From: Glandiceps talaboti
Lineage: Eukaryota > Hemichordata > Enteropneusta > Spengelidae
DNA length: 64,000 nt
Direction of reading: 5' to 3'
Assembly: GCF_964340395.1 (NCBI RefSeq)
Contig: NC_135552.1
Location: forward strand, 10,478,194 to 10,542,193
This document shows, in pieces, positions 44,008 to 56,012 of this stretch. Position 1 is the first letter of the stretch. Each line of letters starts with the position of its first letter. A program made the position numbers and the translations under genes. The notes under the pieces were generated by a model. The model was not told the DNA's origin. It saw nothing but the letters and a program-made list of their open reading frames with translations, and did not search any database.

Positions 44008-47000
44008 GACAGATAGATAGATACAGATACAGATACAGATACAGATACAGATACACACAGACACAGGCACATGGGGATGTGTTAACACAGTAAATACAAT
44101 TTGGTACAATCAGATTATGGAAGTGCCATAGTTGTGCACATCATAACTGATCATTTCAACAACAAATTTCAATTTGGTTCAAAGACACATTGAATATGAT
44201 TCATTACTCGTGGTAATTTGTGAAATGTATGTGATGAACAAAGGGGTAGCTAATAATATTTACTACGTATGTGTTAAGCATTAGTTATGATAATGTACAA
44301 TGTATATTGTATCCATTTGGATAATGTCTAACCCTGGTTGATAATACTTGGTATGTGATAAGCAGTAGTTATGTATATCGTATCCATTTGGATAATGACT
44401 AGCTAAGGTTGATAATACTCACTCTGTATGTGCTAAGCAGTAGTTATGTATATTGTATCCATTGGGATAATGACTAACTAAGGTTGATAATACTCACTCT
44501 GTATGTGCTAAGCAGTAGTTATGTATATTGTATCCATTTGGATAATGACTAGCTAAGGTTGATAATACTCACTCTGTATGTGCTAAGCAGTAGTTATGTA
44601 TATTGTACCCATTTGGATAATGACTAACTAAGGTTGATAATACTCACGCTGTATATGCTAAGCAGTAGTTATGTATATTGTACCCATTTGGATAATGACT
44701 AACTAAGGTTGATAATACTCACTCTGTATGTGCTAAGCAGTAGTTATGTATATTGTACCCATTTGGATAATGACTAACTAAGGTTGATAATACTCACTCT
44801 GTATGTGCTAAGCAGTAGTTATGTATATTGTACCCATTTGGATAATGACTAACTCGGATTTTCTCATCTCTGTCAGCTGTAATGACAAATTTGTCATCCT
44901 CTGATACAACCTGGAAAGTAATGTTATGACAAGCTATAAAACTGGTGTATTAAAAACTGGTATACAGTGGCATAAACTGGAATACACTTGTTGAAGTTTT
45001 TATCACTCTGTTTTTTTCAGATACTGTTTCACATGATATAACATTTTGTATTCTATGTGATGTTCATGTATAAAGTTACTGAAGGGCAGCTAGATTTTTT
45101 ACTTCTCTACCATGCCTCATTCAGAAAACGTAACCCCAATACTATGCTTCAAATCAGTTCCTAGCACCCTATGTATCATGTTATTGTTTACACACATACA
45201 TGGCAAACAATATGTCACCCTCAGATAATTCCTAAACCCAAAACATCTAGGAGCACTGAGAGATGTTCAAGAATTGTACATACCAGCTGGCTTCTTAGGT
45301 GCTAACACAGAAAACCTGTACACATTTCCAGCTCTGTCTGCCAGAAGTAGGTAGTTTTATCCCCACCTCCCTCCTCATCCCAAAATCCTGATCCCATCCC
45401 TGGTCATGTCTAGATTCCTAACACCTAGCTGCATTGACAGCTGACCAGTATCATATCAGCCGGCTTCTCAGGCTCTAACACATATACATGTATGTGTCTC
45501 CTGCTTTGTCAGATAGGAGTATGTAGTTTTATCCTCCCCCCCCCCCCACCCACCCCTATCTCCCTCAATAGTCGTCCCTCATCACAATTTCTGAAAACTC
45601 ACCACATCTAGGAGCATTGACAGATGTCCCAGTATCATATCAGCTGGCTTCTCAGGCTCTAACACAGAAAACCTGTACACGTCTCCTGCTTTGTCAGTCA
45701 AAAGTATGTAGTCTTCTTTATTGTTGAATGTTAAAGCCGTACATCGCTTTACAACAGTTCTGCAAGTATAAAATAAAACAAACTGTCTGATTTTGAAGGA
45801 AAGATTGGTCATTATTGCCACTGTTTCTGAGGGTTTTCAGCCCTTCACTTGTTTCAAGAAGTTCAACTGCAGTCTTCTATTTCCGTCATTCTGTTCTCAA
45901 AGAAAAATTTACCAAAAATTGGAAAAGGTGTTCATTGGACAAATAATGCCCAATGCACCAATAATTTTGTACAGAATTTACTTGCCATAGCTTAACAGTG
46001 TCAGAGTGCACTAGTGAATGACAATTCATTGTGCATAGAATATATATATGTGCAGTTGTTCTAATTATGCCATAGGGTGGCATTACAGTATGTGACTGAA
46101 CAACATCATAGCACATAACAGGACAACACCACAGTATGTAATGGGACATCACAGCATATGACATGGCAACATCACAACATGTGACAGGACAACATCCCAG
46201 CATGCAACAGGACAACATCACATCCAACATACATTTCCCATCACATAAATAGTTTCTTGACATGTAATAAAAATATTACAGCCCTAATATTAGCAGTTGT
46301 GCCTTCAGATCAACATGTAATCTGCTCAGAGTCTGTCTTTAGATAGGGTACCATCAAATCCTCACATGTAATTCTCATACTGGGGCAGTCATTTATAATA
46401 TCCACAATACATGTATATACCTTGTAAATTGGAGTGTCCACTCCCTGTTATTGTCTTCATTTGTCATCCATACCTTTAATTGTTTACAATCGTTACAAAC
46501 AGCAAAATACCTGCCACTTGGGGAAAACCTACATGCTAAAATCCTGCCATCACTGAAAAAAAAATTAAAGATAAAAGATAGAGCAAACTATCAGCAGTAA
46601 CCATCTCCATGGTAATTACGAGAATGGACAAGATGTCTTTATTTAGTTAATAAAAGAGAGAATTATATACAACTGAAAGAGAGAAAACTCAGAAAACAGC
46701 CAGGAAAGAAGAAGAAAAAGTGTCATATAACCACAGAAATCAACCAGTGAATTGATCAGTATCACACAAAAAATAAATTTTATTTCACCACAAAAATTAA
46801 TCCATCAATCAATCATTCAACCAAATAATCAATCAATCAACAGATCAATTGATTGATCGATCAATCAATCAATTACATGCTTGCTGTTCCCTGTGTCCAA
46901 ACTCCCTAAATTTGATACACAAATTTGTATCTTTGTACAGACAGTCAAAGTTGTTCTACATACTCTTGTTGTAACCTTACCTTTCCTCACTTGTTTTGTC

Positions 47001-47862
47001 ATCACTTGTTGTTTTGTCTGATGAATGTGTATCTTTGTCACTTGTTTCATACACTGCTATCGGTTTTGATCGTCTGAAATAAAAGATATTTCTTAAATGA
47101 AACATTTACATATCTTGGCAAACAGACTTTCTTTTGTTTTGTTACATACAATGTCATTTTCTCAACAAATTTATAAAAATCATTATGAAATCAACGAATT
47201 TACACTTAAATATGTTTGTGTGTGCATGCATGCATGCGTAAGTATTAAATAATTCATAATTTCATTGCATTTATCCCCAATAGTGCTAATTTTAAGACTT
47301 ATCAACTCGTGAGGCATCGAATGTGCATTTCATGCAATTGCTAATATCCTGACAACAGAAGCACGAACCTGAAAATTGCCTGTTTTAATCAATCTTACTT
47401 CTTAGCAGTTGCATAACTTGTTGATGGTTGAGTGATTTCGTCATTTCTCATTTGCAACCATAGCCTAGCCTACCGTCGTTTGCATCTTTAATTGACTGTC
47501 AACCAACAATACTTTCTTAGAATGTGCGATTCAGTTGAACGAGAGAAAGATAAACTATACAAAAAATTGCTGAAGTACTTTGAAGTTTGATGACCTCTGG
47601 CACTTTGCAGTGGTCGCCATACGAATGGTCTTCCGAAGAGTAGAAATGAATGACTGAGACTGGAGATGCAGCGTTCGTACATCTTCAATCGTTTTTACCT
47701 TAAAGAAAGGGTGACATGTGATTCTAAGTTATGCCTCCTGATTGAAAATATCACTGTTTCAAACATATCACACTCTAACATTACCTACCCTTTCACATAA
47801 ACTTTGAAACGTGTTTTGTTGACGCACACGACGAACTCACGCTTTCCTATGATGGCAGCCAT
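40821..47862 (-). CDS. WDR4: WDR4, non-catalytic subunit of tRNA (guanine-N7)-methyltransferase
   Basis: Nine coding exons, all with GT/AG borders and matching phases: 47789-47862, 46981-47073, 46421-46552, 45603-45759, 44798-44910, 43747-43807, 42843-43181, 42259-42340 and 40821-40987; 405 codons plus TAG, close to the 412 of human WDR4. WD40 blades are recognisable by [26 protein letters not shown] (residues about 104-137), [24 protein letters not shown] (about 163-177), HT-FVSR and [12 protein letters not shown]. The GHLSMLLDV and DRDEKIRVS segments are hallmarks of the WDR4/Trm82 family. The C-terminal exon encodes the basic tail after [12 protein letters not shown]4 pairs with METTL1 (Trm8) to place m7G46 in tRNAs, in the nucleus. 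The start MAAIIGK is the first ATG and joins exon 2 directly. Intron 4 holds two exon-4 relics and intron 5 an exon-5-derived minisatellite. Identification is firm; exact exon 8 acceptor (TTAG|CTTACAG) is chosen because the alternative 6 bases on gives a stop. Confidence 0.95.
41081..41338. mobile_element. Foldback MITE with ~41-bp terminal inverted repeats
   Basis: The left end TTATACCATGCACGAGCTAA, continuing GTTGAACAAAAAATATGGAAT, is mirrored at the right end (ATTCCATATTTTTTTGTTCA..CATGGTATAA). It is in WDR4 intron 8. Similar internal and terminal sequence recurs at 16468-16575 and 50550-50660. Target duplication not clear. Confidence 0.7.
41499..42040. mobile_element. Large foldback element in WDR4 intron 8
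   Basis: The left arm (CAATCTGATTAAAATCTGAT..GTTTTCTACTTAACTTTTAT..ATCTGACACAATACCATAGG) is the inverse of the right arm (CCTATGATATTGTATCAGAT..AATAAAAGTAGAAAAC..ATCAGATTTCAATCAGACTG). Arms are about 170 bases with a core of about 200. A single left arm recurs at about 48475-48590. Confidence 0.7.
43213..43420 (+). repeat. tRNA-derived SINE candidate
   Basis: The head has RNA polymerase III-like promoter boxes, TGGTGTAGCGGCAAGAGC (A-box-like) and GGGTTCGAATAAT (B-box), but the cloverleaf is poor. The body (GTGACATAGACACAGG..GACAATAACTTGGC) is shared with about 50555-50660. A fragment of the head (CACCTCCCTGTGGCGTAG) lies at 17273. In WDR4 intron 6. Confidence 0.45.
43931..44056. repeat. Compound (GATA/CAGATA)n and (CA)n microsatellite
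   Basis: CAGATA/GATA units flank a (CA)n core. WDR4 intron 5. Confidence 0.95.
44262..44856 (-). repeat. 75-bp minisatellite derived from WDR4 exon 5 and its donor
   Basis: The phrase GGTTGATAATACTCAC recurs at 44336, 44407, 44482, 44557, 44632, 44707 and 44782: one spacing of 71, five of 75 bases. A further decayed unit lies at about 44262-44335. The unit at the right edge is part of the genuine exon 5 (44798-44910) with its donor GTGAGTATT. On the coding strand each unit repeats the exon end (encoding [17 protein letters not shown]), the donor, and about 20 bases of intron. Intron 5 therefore carries about seven extra copies of the exon's 3' part, each with a potential 5' splice site. Confidence 0.9.
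45233..45532 (-). pseudogene. Two decayed tandem copies of WDR4 exon 4 in intron 4
   Basis: On the minus strand, 45418-45532 and 45233-45360 align with the 3' two-thirds of exon 4 (45603-45759). They keep phrases such as GTGTTAGAGCCTGAGAAGCC and CTGACAAAGCAGGAGACA, or diverged forms, but have indels, stops and no good donor. A C-rich tract (45537-45549) sits between the true exon and the nearest copy. They are pseudo-exons from tandem duplication. Confidence 0.75.
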
Positions 47863-48314
47863 CTTGATGAATTGTTTGTTTGTAACTTGTAACCTCAAAA
47901 TTCGCCAAACTGTCACCACGGGGGGGGGGGGGGGGGTATTTACATACGCAAGGGAAAATGTATAACACCAACAGATACACCATGAACCGTGTTATAACCA
48001 AATAAATAAAATAAACATACGCAAGTAAAAAAAACATCCGTGAGTAGGGAGCTAAGTAACCGTGTTATAAGTAAAATAGATAAGTAAGTAAATAAATAAA
48101 TAAACAGGCATGATATGCATGGATAAACGAAGTATCATTTTTAAACTCATGGATAACTATCTATAAACATCTATAACCATCCATAACATAACAATCATGT
48201 ATGCAAGTGAAATGACAAACAGACAAACAAACAAACAAACAACCAAAATATTATGTAAATTTGTTAACGATTATGGATTCCGACCAATATGACATATTGG
48301 TAGTGTAATTGAGG

Positions 48315-48428
<114 letters not shown>

Positions 48429-48633
48429 CATATATGTATTCATTTATCTATTATTTATACCGCTCTACATACACATCAATCTGATTAAAATCTGATGTTG
48501 TGAAAGCGGCTAGATGCCTGTATTTACCTCTATTTCCATTGTTTGTGTCGTTTGTTTTGTTCTGAGTGATCGCCGCCTACATATGTATTGAACACTGTTT
48601 ACCCCAGTATATACATATTACATATATTGAGTT

Positions 48634-48636
<3 letters not shown>

Positions 48637-48664
<28 letters not shown>

Positions 48665-48786
48665 ATACACACACAAACAAACACAAACACAAACACAAAC
48701 ACAAACACAAACACAAACACAAACACAAACACAAACACAAACACAAACACAAACACAAACACAAACACAAACACAAACACAAACAC
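48637..48786. repeat. (TA)n then (ACAAAC)n hexanucleotide array
   Basis: Short TA/CA run to about 48675, then about 18 units of ACAAAC. Confidence 0.95.
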
Positions 48787-49204
48787 ATACGTTAAATAAC
48801 GTTATGCCCTTACGTGTGTTATTCTTTCAAGGGATTCTAGCCTATGTTAATCTTGACATTATGATGCACACCACCTGTTACATGGTTTGACTATAATAAA
48901 TGTATTTGAATACAGCTCAGAATAACCGTCACATGGTACACGTATTATACAACAACAAATATTTTAATTCCGTGGATCACCTCACTTCACTGCACAGATT
49001 TGTTGCAACCAGTCATCACATACTGTCCTGTGCCTAATTCATCGAAATTCCGACTCCGTGCAATCCAAGCAGTTAAAAAAAAATTCGGATCCTTTCTCTA
49101 AGCTTGCCAACGAGTGTTGAGAAATGTGCTTTGGCACTGGTCTGCAGCTGAGGGAGAGGAATACTGTAAAAGTGAGTACACAGTACACATAAATATACGC
49201 ATCA

Positions 49205-49249
49205 TTATTATCATCATCATCATCATCATTATCATCATCATCATCATAT

Positions 49250-49288
<39 letters not shown>
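49205..49288. repeat. (ATC)n trinucleotide microsatellite
   Basis: ATC/ATT units; open in several frames, not coding. Confidence 0.95.
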
Positions 49289-49289
<1 letters not shown>

Positions 49290-49562
49290 CGACAACACAT
49301 CCTCTAACACGTAATGCAATAGACACCATACAAAATACAACAGAGCAAATGAGAGAGATTTCCATATTTCAAATTCATACAGGCTTGGAGCAAACTCGTA
49401 AAATATTTATTAATTTATAATCTAATACGTATATAATGTTGATAGTTGTTTGGCAACTTGATAAGAGTACAGTCAGCCTACCTAGCTAAACCTTGGGTTT
49501 ATTTCCGTACAAATTGTGATAGTTCGAAAAACATAGAAAAGATATAGATAAGTTTAGGACGT

Positions 49563-49960
49563 TTATTATATTATATTATATTATATTATATTATATTATA
49601 TTATATTATATTATATTATATTATATTATATTATATTATATTATATTATATTATATTATATTATATTATATTATATTATATTATATCATATTATATCATA
49701 TCATATCATATCATATCATATCATATCATATCATATCATATCATATCATATCATATCATATCATATCATATCATATCATATCATATCATATCATATCATA
49801 TCATAACATATCATATCATATCATATCATATCATATTATATATTATATTATACTATATTATATTATATCATTGTTTTACGTTACTAACATTATATTACGT
49901 TACATTATTATATTATTATTATATTATTATTATTACATTATATCATATCATATTACATTA
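49563..49960. repeat. Pentanucleotide satellite, TTATA passing into TCATA
   Basis: About 25 TTATA units (49563-49690), then about 30 TCATA units to about 49832, then a degenerate TTATA/ATTAC tail. Confidence 0.95.
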
Positions 49961-50767
49961 CATTACATTGCATATTTTGTGACATCAAAGAAGTCCATGT
50001 TACCATAAACTATGTAAACAGGTTACATTCTTATTGACCTCCATAATATCAGTGTTTGTTTGACCTCTATGTTAAAATAAAAGCATTAATGATCTTTTAC
50101 AGGTTCAGTCTGCGCAGCTTGCAAAATCAAAATACTACCATTGACTTCCCACAAATTCGAGTGTCGTCAGCTGCAAAGCCGACTCAATCGGTGTTGTCAC
50201 TGAAAAGATTATTCACGAGTGACATAAATGTCGTCAGCTTTCCGGAAGGACTCGGATATTTTCAACTTTATAGTAATATAACCAGTATTTTTAAATAAAA
50301 TGTCGGTGTTCGACACACATTTTTTTTTAAGTTCAAGCAGGGAAAATGCGAGTGGCCTCAGTAGCGTTGCCACTACGAGTCGCAGGACTAGTAATGATAA
50401 AATCCTAAGGTCATGAGTATTTTCCGGCCGAAATCAAAGGAAAATATTGGGGACTAATACTATAAATTATACCTTGATAAACATAATTTATGAAAAAATC
50501 AGGAAAAATGGTAGGGATTTGGAACGTTTTGACTAATATTTCGAGCACTGCTGAACCAGTGACGTATACGTAAACATAGGCTGTCATGAAGGAGAACGAT
50601 AAGCCTGAGGGTATAAAATCCATATTTTTTGTTCGAAGACAATAACTTGGCATGTATGGTTTACATTACCAGTGCGGATAAACTCCTAACATGCATACTA
50701 CAAAGCCAGAGGATTCATGAGTGTAAATCAAATATATAGTCATCCCGTTTTATATTTGCACTGCAGA

Positions 50768-50982
50768 ATGTCAAAGCTTAGAAAATCAGATCTGGTGTAC
50801 ATTAAAAGAAGAGTAATTTTGTCCATCTTGGTCGTCGTCATCTCAGTGTCAATATGGTTTCCGATGTACGCCGTCAGGTTAGCAAGTTATCATCACAATG
50901 AATTCCTAGAGATATCAGGTAAGAGCCATGATGGATGTACGTGTTGGTTTGTGTGTGCGTGTGGGTGTGGATTTTTATGTGT

Positions 50983-51018
<36 letters not shown>

Positions 51019-53536
51019 TTGGGGGTTGGAGGGGTTATTTCGGGGGGGGGGCTATTTGTCGAACGTTCAATCGTGTATATGACAATTGACAGGAGTTCGT
51101 GTTTCGTATTGAAATTTCATATGACATAATTATTTGGTTACCAAAAATATCGGGCGAAAACAAGTTTCTCTGTCCATATTTAAGCACCTCTACCACATTA
51201 TGTCAGAAATTTGCTTTTTAAGTAAATATTAAAAAGTGTGAACATTTAACATTTAAAATTTTGTTGAATGTGTAATTGCATTTTTATATTGGTTCTAGCA
51301 TGATAGCAGTGTCCTGTGTCATTTTAATCAAACCAGTTGGCTATGTATCATTTTTAGAAACTAAATCTAGAAACTAAATCTAAACAGAAAAAACAAGCAA
51401 AGAATATAATCAGACAAATTAAAAATGTGGGGTGGTAATGAACCGTAGCCCCTACACATGTAGGGTCTATGAATGAACAGGGCTTGTAGAGGTACTTCTG
51501 AACCCATAATCTTTTGCTTCTCGCTATCAGGAATGTTATCCCCGTTTTTAATATTTTCAGACAGAATATGTAACGTATCGTTGGCAAACCGAAATAGCCA
51601 TCCTTTTATGGTTCTGGCGAGTCAACCGTGTTCGGGTAGCATATGGATACGAAAACTGCTGGAACAAGTGACTGGCATTTATACGGGATCGTTTGAACAT
51701 GACAAGAATCTTTACGATGCAGGTAATTTGCCCAAGAGTGTGCCTCTGGAACGATTTTCTTTGAAACCCGATGTATTTAAAAATCACTCACAAATCTCAG
51801 CAATATGAAAGTTGTTCCTAGTGTTTTTGAAATCATTTTAAAAGTTTGATAGTTCACCATCATATTTCCCATTGAGTTTAATATCACAATACTATATTTA
51901 GTGGCCAATCCAAGTACTCTTTTTTTAACGCATTGCGACCCCTCATTTTCCAAGAAAAGGTTGCATATCAAATCGAATGAGTAACTTGAAGTTTCACTCT
52001 CAATAATCCAAATGTCATCCATCCCTCCCCTTCCACCACCCCTACCCACGTCTACCTTAAAGTCAACGTTGCCTACATCATCAGTTTCAGTTGTCATTTG
52101 TTGATTCAATTGTTTGATCTTTATTTTAAAATTATGTGTTTAGGATTCCTTGGTGAACTGGAAGAGTGGGAATCTGGAACCACGCTAATTATGGAGAAGC
52201 ATGGTAGCAGGAACCCGGATGACGATGAACGCTTCGAAGCCGTGGTCTTGCTCCTTCGAAATCCCTACGATGCGTTCCTGTGTGAACGTAACGTACAACT
52301 AACTGGGTCATATGCTGCTAGCAGTACATCGATGGATGGCAATTTGGGGAATGATGGCCAAGCTGATGAAGGTATTCATCCAAATGTATTTTTTTTATCC
52401 AAAATATTGTTGATATCGATATTAAACAAGAGTGTTGATCGTTCCTAGTTATCGAAAAACACGACACCAAAGTCACTCTGCCTAACAAAACAAATATAAT
52501 TAAAAATATAATTTAAAAAAATAAAATAATTTATTTAGCTTAAAATTCGATCCTTTCCATTATGATTCCACTATCTTCCACTAATAAAGAAATTTTCCGT
52601 GGCACGCAATTGCAGTGTCTCGTTCAATATTAATTTCAAATATTTTCTTCAGACGTTGGATAAATATTTATCCGACGGAAGAAAATGTGTGAAAATGTGA
52701 GACATTATCAAGTCTTCGTAATTATTCAAAATTTACTATGCTATTAAAATATTTTTGTTCAGTTTCAAGTTAAATAACGTTTCTTGTTTTTATAGATATT
52801 TTTTTATATTATGGTGCGTGTTTTTGTATCTGTCCACCTGCTTGTTTCGGTTTAATATATATGAGTGTGCTAATACGTTCACCCATGGTAGCCTACTATG
52901 GGTTGAGAACCCCGTCAAAATTAAATACATCTATAAATTTGGCGGGGATCTCACCTCATAGCCTACCTGTAGTCTGGAAGGGCTGACGCTACTATTATTT
53001 CAGCTATCCTAGCTGCTATTATCATTATTTCTTTAATTCGCTTGTCTTCATCAAGACTACACACACACACTTTAAAACTAGTATTTCCCCTGGCAATCCT
53101 ACGAAGAACCTGATTGGTTGAATACATAATTAGACATATTTAAATCGTGCCAATGTTTTGATACCATCTTCGAATCTTTGCAGACGATTGGCGGGAATTC
53201 GTGACGTTGAAGGCGTCACTGTGGCGGGAATCCATTTCATCATGGCTGACCAGCACCAGACCTGTCATGGTTGTCAGATATGAAGATGTTCAAGACGAAC
53301 CAGAATATGAAATATTTAAAATGTTAGAATTCATGAATGTTACCGTCGACGAGACGAGATTGCACTGTCTTCAGCAGGTAGAATTCGAAGAATCCATTCA
53401 CAGACCAGAACATGAATATTCTCATTTGGAGTTCTACAATCAAGAACTTCGTGAGTTAGTAGAGGAAAATATCAAGGCGATGTACGAGCTTTTAGACATA
53501 CATGTAAAAGGATTTCCCCAAGACTGGAAAATATGA
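50768..53536 (+). CDS. WSCD-family sulfotransferase, type II membrane protein
   Basis: Four coding exons (50768-50918, 51561-51722, 52144-52371, 53184-53536), all phase 1 junctions; 297 codons plus TGA. An acceptor (TTTGCACTGCAG) lies right before the ATG, so a non-coding 5' exon is likely. Residues 1-15 are basic and cytosolic; residues 16-36 (VILSILVVVISVSIWFPMYA) are a signal anchor, so the enzyme domain would face the Golgi lumen. The catalytic domain resembles WSCD1/2: ASQPCSGSIWIRKLLEQVTG (5'-phosphosulfate loop, residues 70-89), GFLGELEEW, EKHGS (KTHE-like, about 122-126), LLLRNPYDAF (3'-phosphate motif, about 140-149), VMVVRYEDVQ and a C-terminal FLN-like FMNVTVDE. WSCD1/2 are sialate O-sulfotransferases; substrate here is unknown. 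There are no WSC domains, so it is about half the length of vertebrate WSCD1. The loop departs from the usual PRSGxTW (Arg to Cys, Thr to Ile). Confidence 0.85.
50984..51017. repeat. (TTG)n microsatellite
   Basis: About 11 TTG units in the first coding-region intron of the sulfotransferase gene. Confidence 0.9.
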
Positions 53537-55390
53537 TGTAGATTGACTCGGAAAAGTAACAGCAAACACACACAGATAACCACGGCTTGATGCGGTTGGT
53601 TGTTTCAAATTGAAACATGTTTCTTTTATTCCAACTAAACTTGAATCAAGTCCGGAATCATTCCCACTAGACAGAGAATATATTTTCCAGCGTCAAGCAC
53701 CAAAAAAATGATACTAGGCAATATATACCGGCGATATGAGTATTAATTATTCATGAGTAATGACATCACGACGATCAAACCAATCAACGACCTTCACATG
53801 AAAAATGGTATAATTTCAAAACATAAATGGTGGCATGTATCTCGTATGCTGATCCACAACGTTAACCAACATAGTAATTTTATGTTTTACTTTTAAAATA
53901 TTGTTTATCGAATAGCTATAGACAACAATATATTCAAAACCGTACGACAGACATTCTACTAGGTACGTAGTTCGTGGACCGCAACACTTTCAGTACGTTT
54001 TTTTCCTGGACTTATTTGAAGTACGTCATGGAAATAAACATAGTGTGAAACTTTTCTAATATTTTCTTGGTAAAGACTTTTAGTGTATGACAAAACAAAG
54101 AAATGGAGGAGAAGAGACATATGCCAAACTACTTTCAATATTATCAACGCTCGAAAACTAATTAACGATATACTTGCACGTCATACATACAACTTGGGAT
54201 GGTAACACTATTCATAAAATACTAAATTATACTGCTCACCATTCTCAAGGCCTATATATTTTAATCCCCTGAACACTTAGTATCACTTAAATGAAGTCAC
54301 TGACGGAGTTAAGTTCTGGCACGTTAACGACTAAGACGAATAACACATGCTGACACGAAAGAGCACGTACTCTGCCAAAATTATCTTGCCCTGGTTTGGT
54401 ATACGTAGCATAATTCATCGGCAGTATGTCGACTTTCGAATGTTCTTCATACACGTTCTCGGCACCGTTTCAATTCACGATGACCATGCACAGAATCACA
54501 CTATCGTTGTACATGTTATATTTCATGGAAAAAAAACTATTTTATTTGAATGTTTCCGTTCTGTTGTCACATACGTCTATTATATAAAGCTATCCATGAA
54601 TGAATATCCAGATCGCTTTAACGTCAGGCAGGACCTTCTTGATATTACTTATGTACAAAGAAGATCGCTCAAAAGCGAAGTAAGCACATATCTGGACTTG
54701 GAGGGCCCATATCCGCAGGACCATGGCCGCGGCGGTAGTGGAAGGTGTTTCTATCTCCATGGCTGGACTGAACCGCGTTCCACGTTGACTACTAGTTCTC
54801 GGTCTGGTAGTATTGCGAAGATAATTGTTTACTATATTTCAGTCTTCGACTGCAAATATCGTCCGTCGGTATAAGATATATTACTAATTTCATCCGCGTG
54901 TTATCAAATAAGAACACTATCATCAAAAATCACTGTCTACTATTAAATTTACTGACTTGTAAGGATTCAGAAAAAAATATTCTCTAAGGATAGCAATAAT
55001 ACGTAGTGTTTCTTTATTCTTCGTGTATGTAAATGTAATTTTGTTTTAAATTATATTTTATACAGCAGTCACAATCTCAACTCATGATCATTCTGACACT
55101 AGTTTTTCTTTGCGATATATAATGAAAAAAAACTACTTTTATTTTAATGAATGTATTCGTTCAATAATTCAAATACATCTTTTCAAATTACAATAAATAC
55201 TCAGATTGCTGCAATAAGTTTTCAAAGTCAAACAGGAATAGAACTTCCTCATATCACAGCTCTAGAGGACACGGGATCACGCACAAACGAAGTCAGCACG
55301 TATCCTGACTTAGAGTGCTCTCTTCACCACTCGACACCACTGTCGACTGACTCGGCGCTGCGCTCTCCATGACTGTTCCGGAGAAGTGTT
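53537..55390. other. Intergenic, no gene seen
   Basis: 3' flank of the sulfotransferase gene (an AATAAA lies near 54032), then sequence without recognisable exons. From about 54990 to 55390 it is collinear with about 58640-58990, the 3' flank of the next orphan-gene copy. Confidence 0.5.
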
Positions 55391-55532
55391 TAGTCAAAAG
55401 TCATAGACCTCGTCATCACATTGCAACCAATACATTACTGTCCGTTGGTATACTGTATATGACTGATACATCCATGGTATCATCAACTCATTACAAGAAT
55501 ATCTCTGTATCAAAAACATCTCCGGCAAAGAT

Positions 55533-56012
55533 TCAGAAAAAGTATTCACTATCGTCAGCAACTTGTAGAAACTTGAGTTTCTTGTTGTTTGTGTCAGTGA
55601 TAGTGTCTTGTTGGTTGTTATCGTGGTCATCAGTTACACTTCTCTTTCTTTTTAAACCACGTCTTTGAGGCTTTGCTGATGGAGATTCTAAGTCACTATG
55701 TTCATCCTTTGTTGAGACAGTCTTCCTCTTGCACAGTTTTCTCCTTCTTTCGTGGTATGTTGTGATTTTGATTTCCCAGCCACTGAACGGGTCAGGTCCA
55801 ATGTCTTTTGGCATGTCTAATTTCATATTACATGGTGGAGATTCCATCGTAGACAAAAAGTCCATTCTCCACAACAAGTTCATTTGTCTGGACCACCACT
55901 TTGGCTTTCCTCCAGTGCTCATTCTAGCTGTGGTCTTCATTTTTTGATCTTGTAAAAATGTTTTCATCACACACCTGTGAATTTGGACGACTTCGACCCT
56001 CTTTTCTATCAT
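55533..56012 (-). CDS. Orphan basic protein, copy 2 (159 aa)
   Basis: An intact single-exon reading frame of 159 codons from ATG at 56012. Exon 2 starts at 56023 after TTTCAG. A 5' leader exon on the minus strand ends at 56299 with donor AACG|GTAAGAC, conserved in all copies. The protein has no signal peptide or membrane segment. It contains a tryptophan/methionine-rich middle (WWSRQMNLLWRMDFLSTMES), a conserved DIGPDPFSGWEIKITTYHER segment, and a basic C-terminal part (RRGLKRKRSVTDDHD) with the look of a bipartite nuclear localisation signal, ending DDSEYFF. I recognise no family; GWEIKI..ERRRK is faintly like an MBD fold but too short to claim. Copy 3 at 59129 encodes nearly the same protein, suggesting a recent duplication or gene conversion and constraint on the protein. 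Confidence 0.65.
   Translation of the reverse strand: MIEKRVEVVQIHRCVMKTFLQDQKMKTTARMSTGGKPKWWSRQMNLLWRMDFLSTMESPPCNMKLDMPKDIGPDPFSGWEIKITTYHERRRKLCKRKTVSTKDEHSDLESPSAKPQRRGLKRKRSVTDDHDNNQQDTITDTNNKKLKFLQVADDSEYFF

Noticed and set aside
44336-44797. Each 75-bp unit as a spliced 51-base micro-exon with a 24-base intron
   Set aside because: An AG in the right phase exists, but 24-base introns are below what animal spliceosomes normally remove.
47488-47688. Minus-strand frame between WDR4 exons 1 and 2
   Set aside because: Splicing it in gives an immediate stop (GG|G TAA); direct exon 1-2 joining matches the WDR4 family.
49205-49314. Histidine- or aspartate-rich frames
   Set aside because: Created by the (ATC)n array.
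55729-55947. Plus-strand frames at 55.7 and 59.2 kb
   Set aside because: Antisense of the orphan basic-protein genes.
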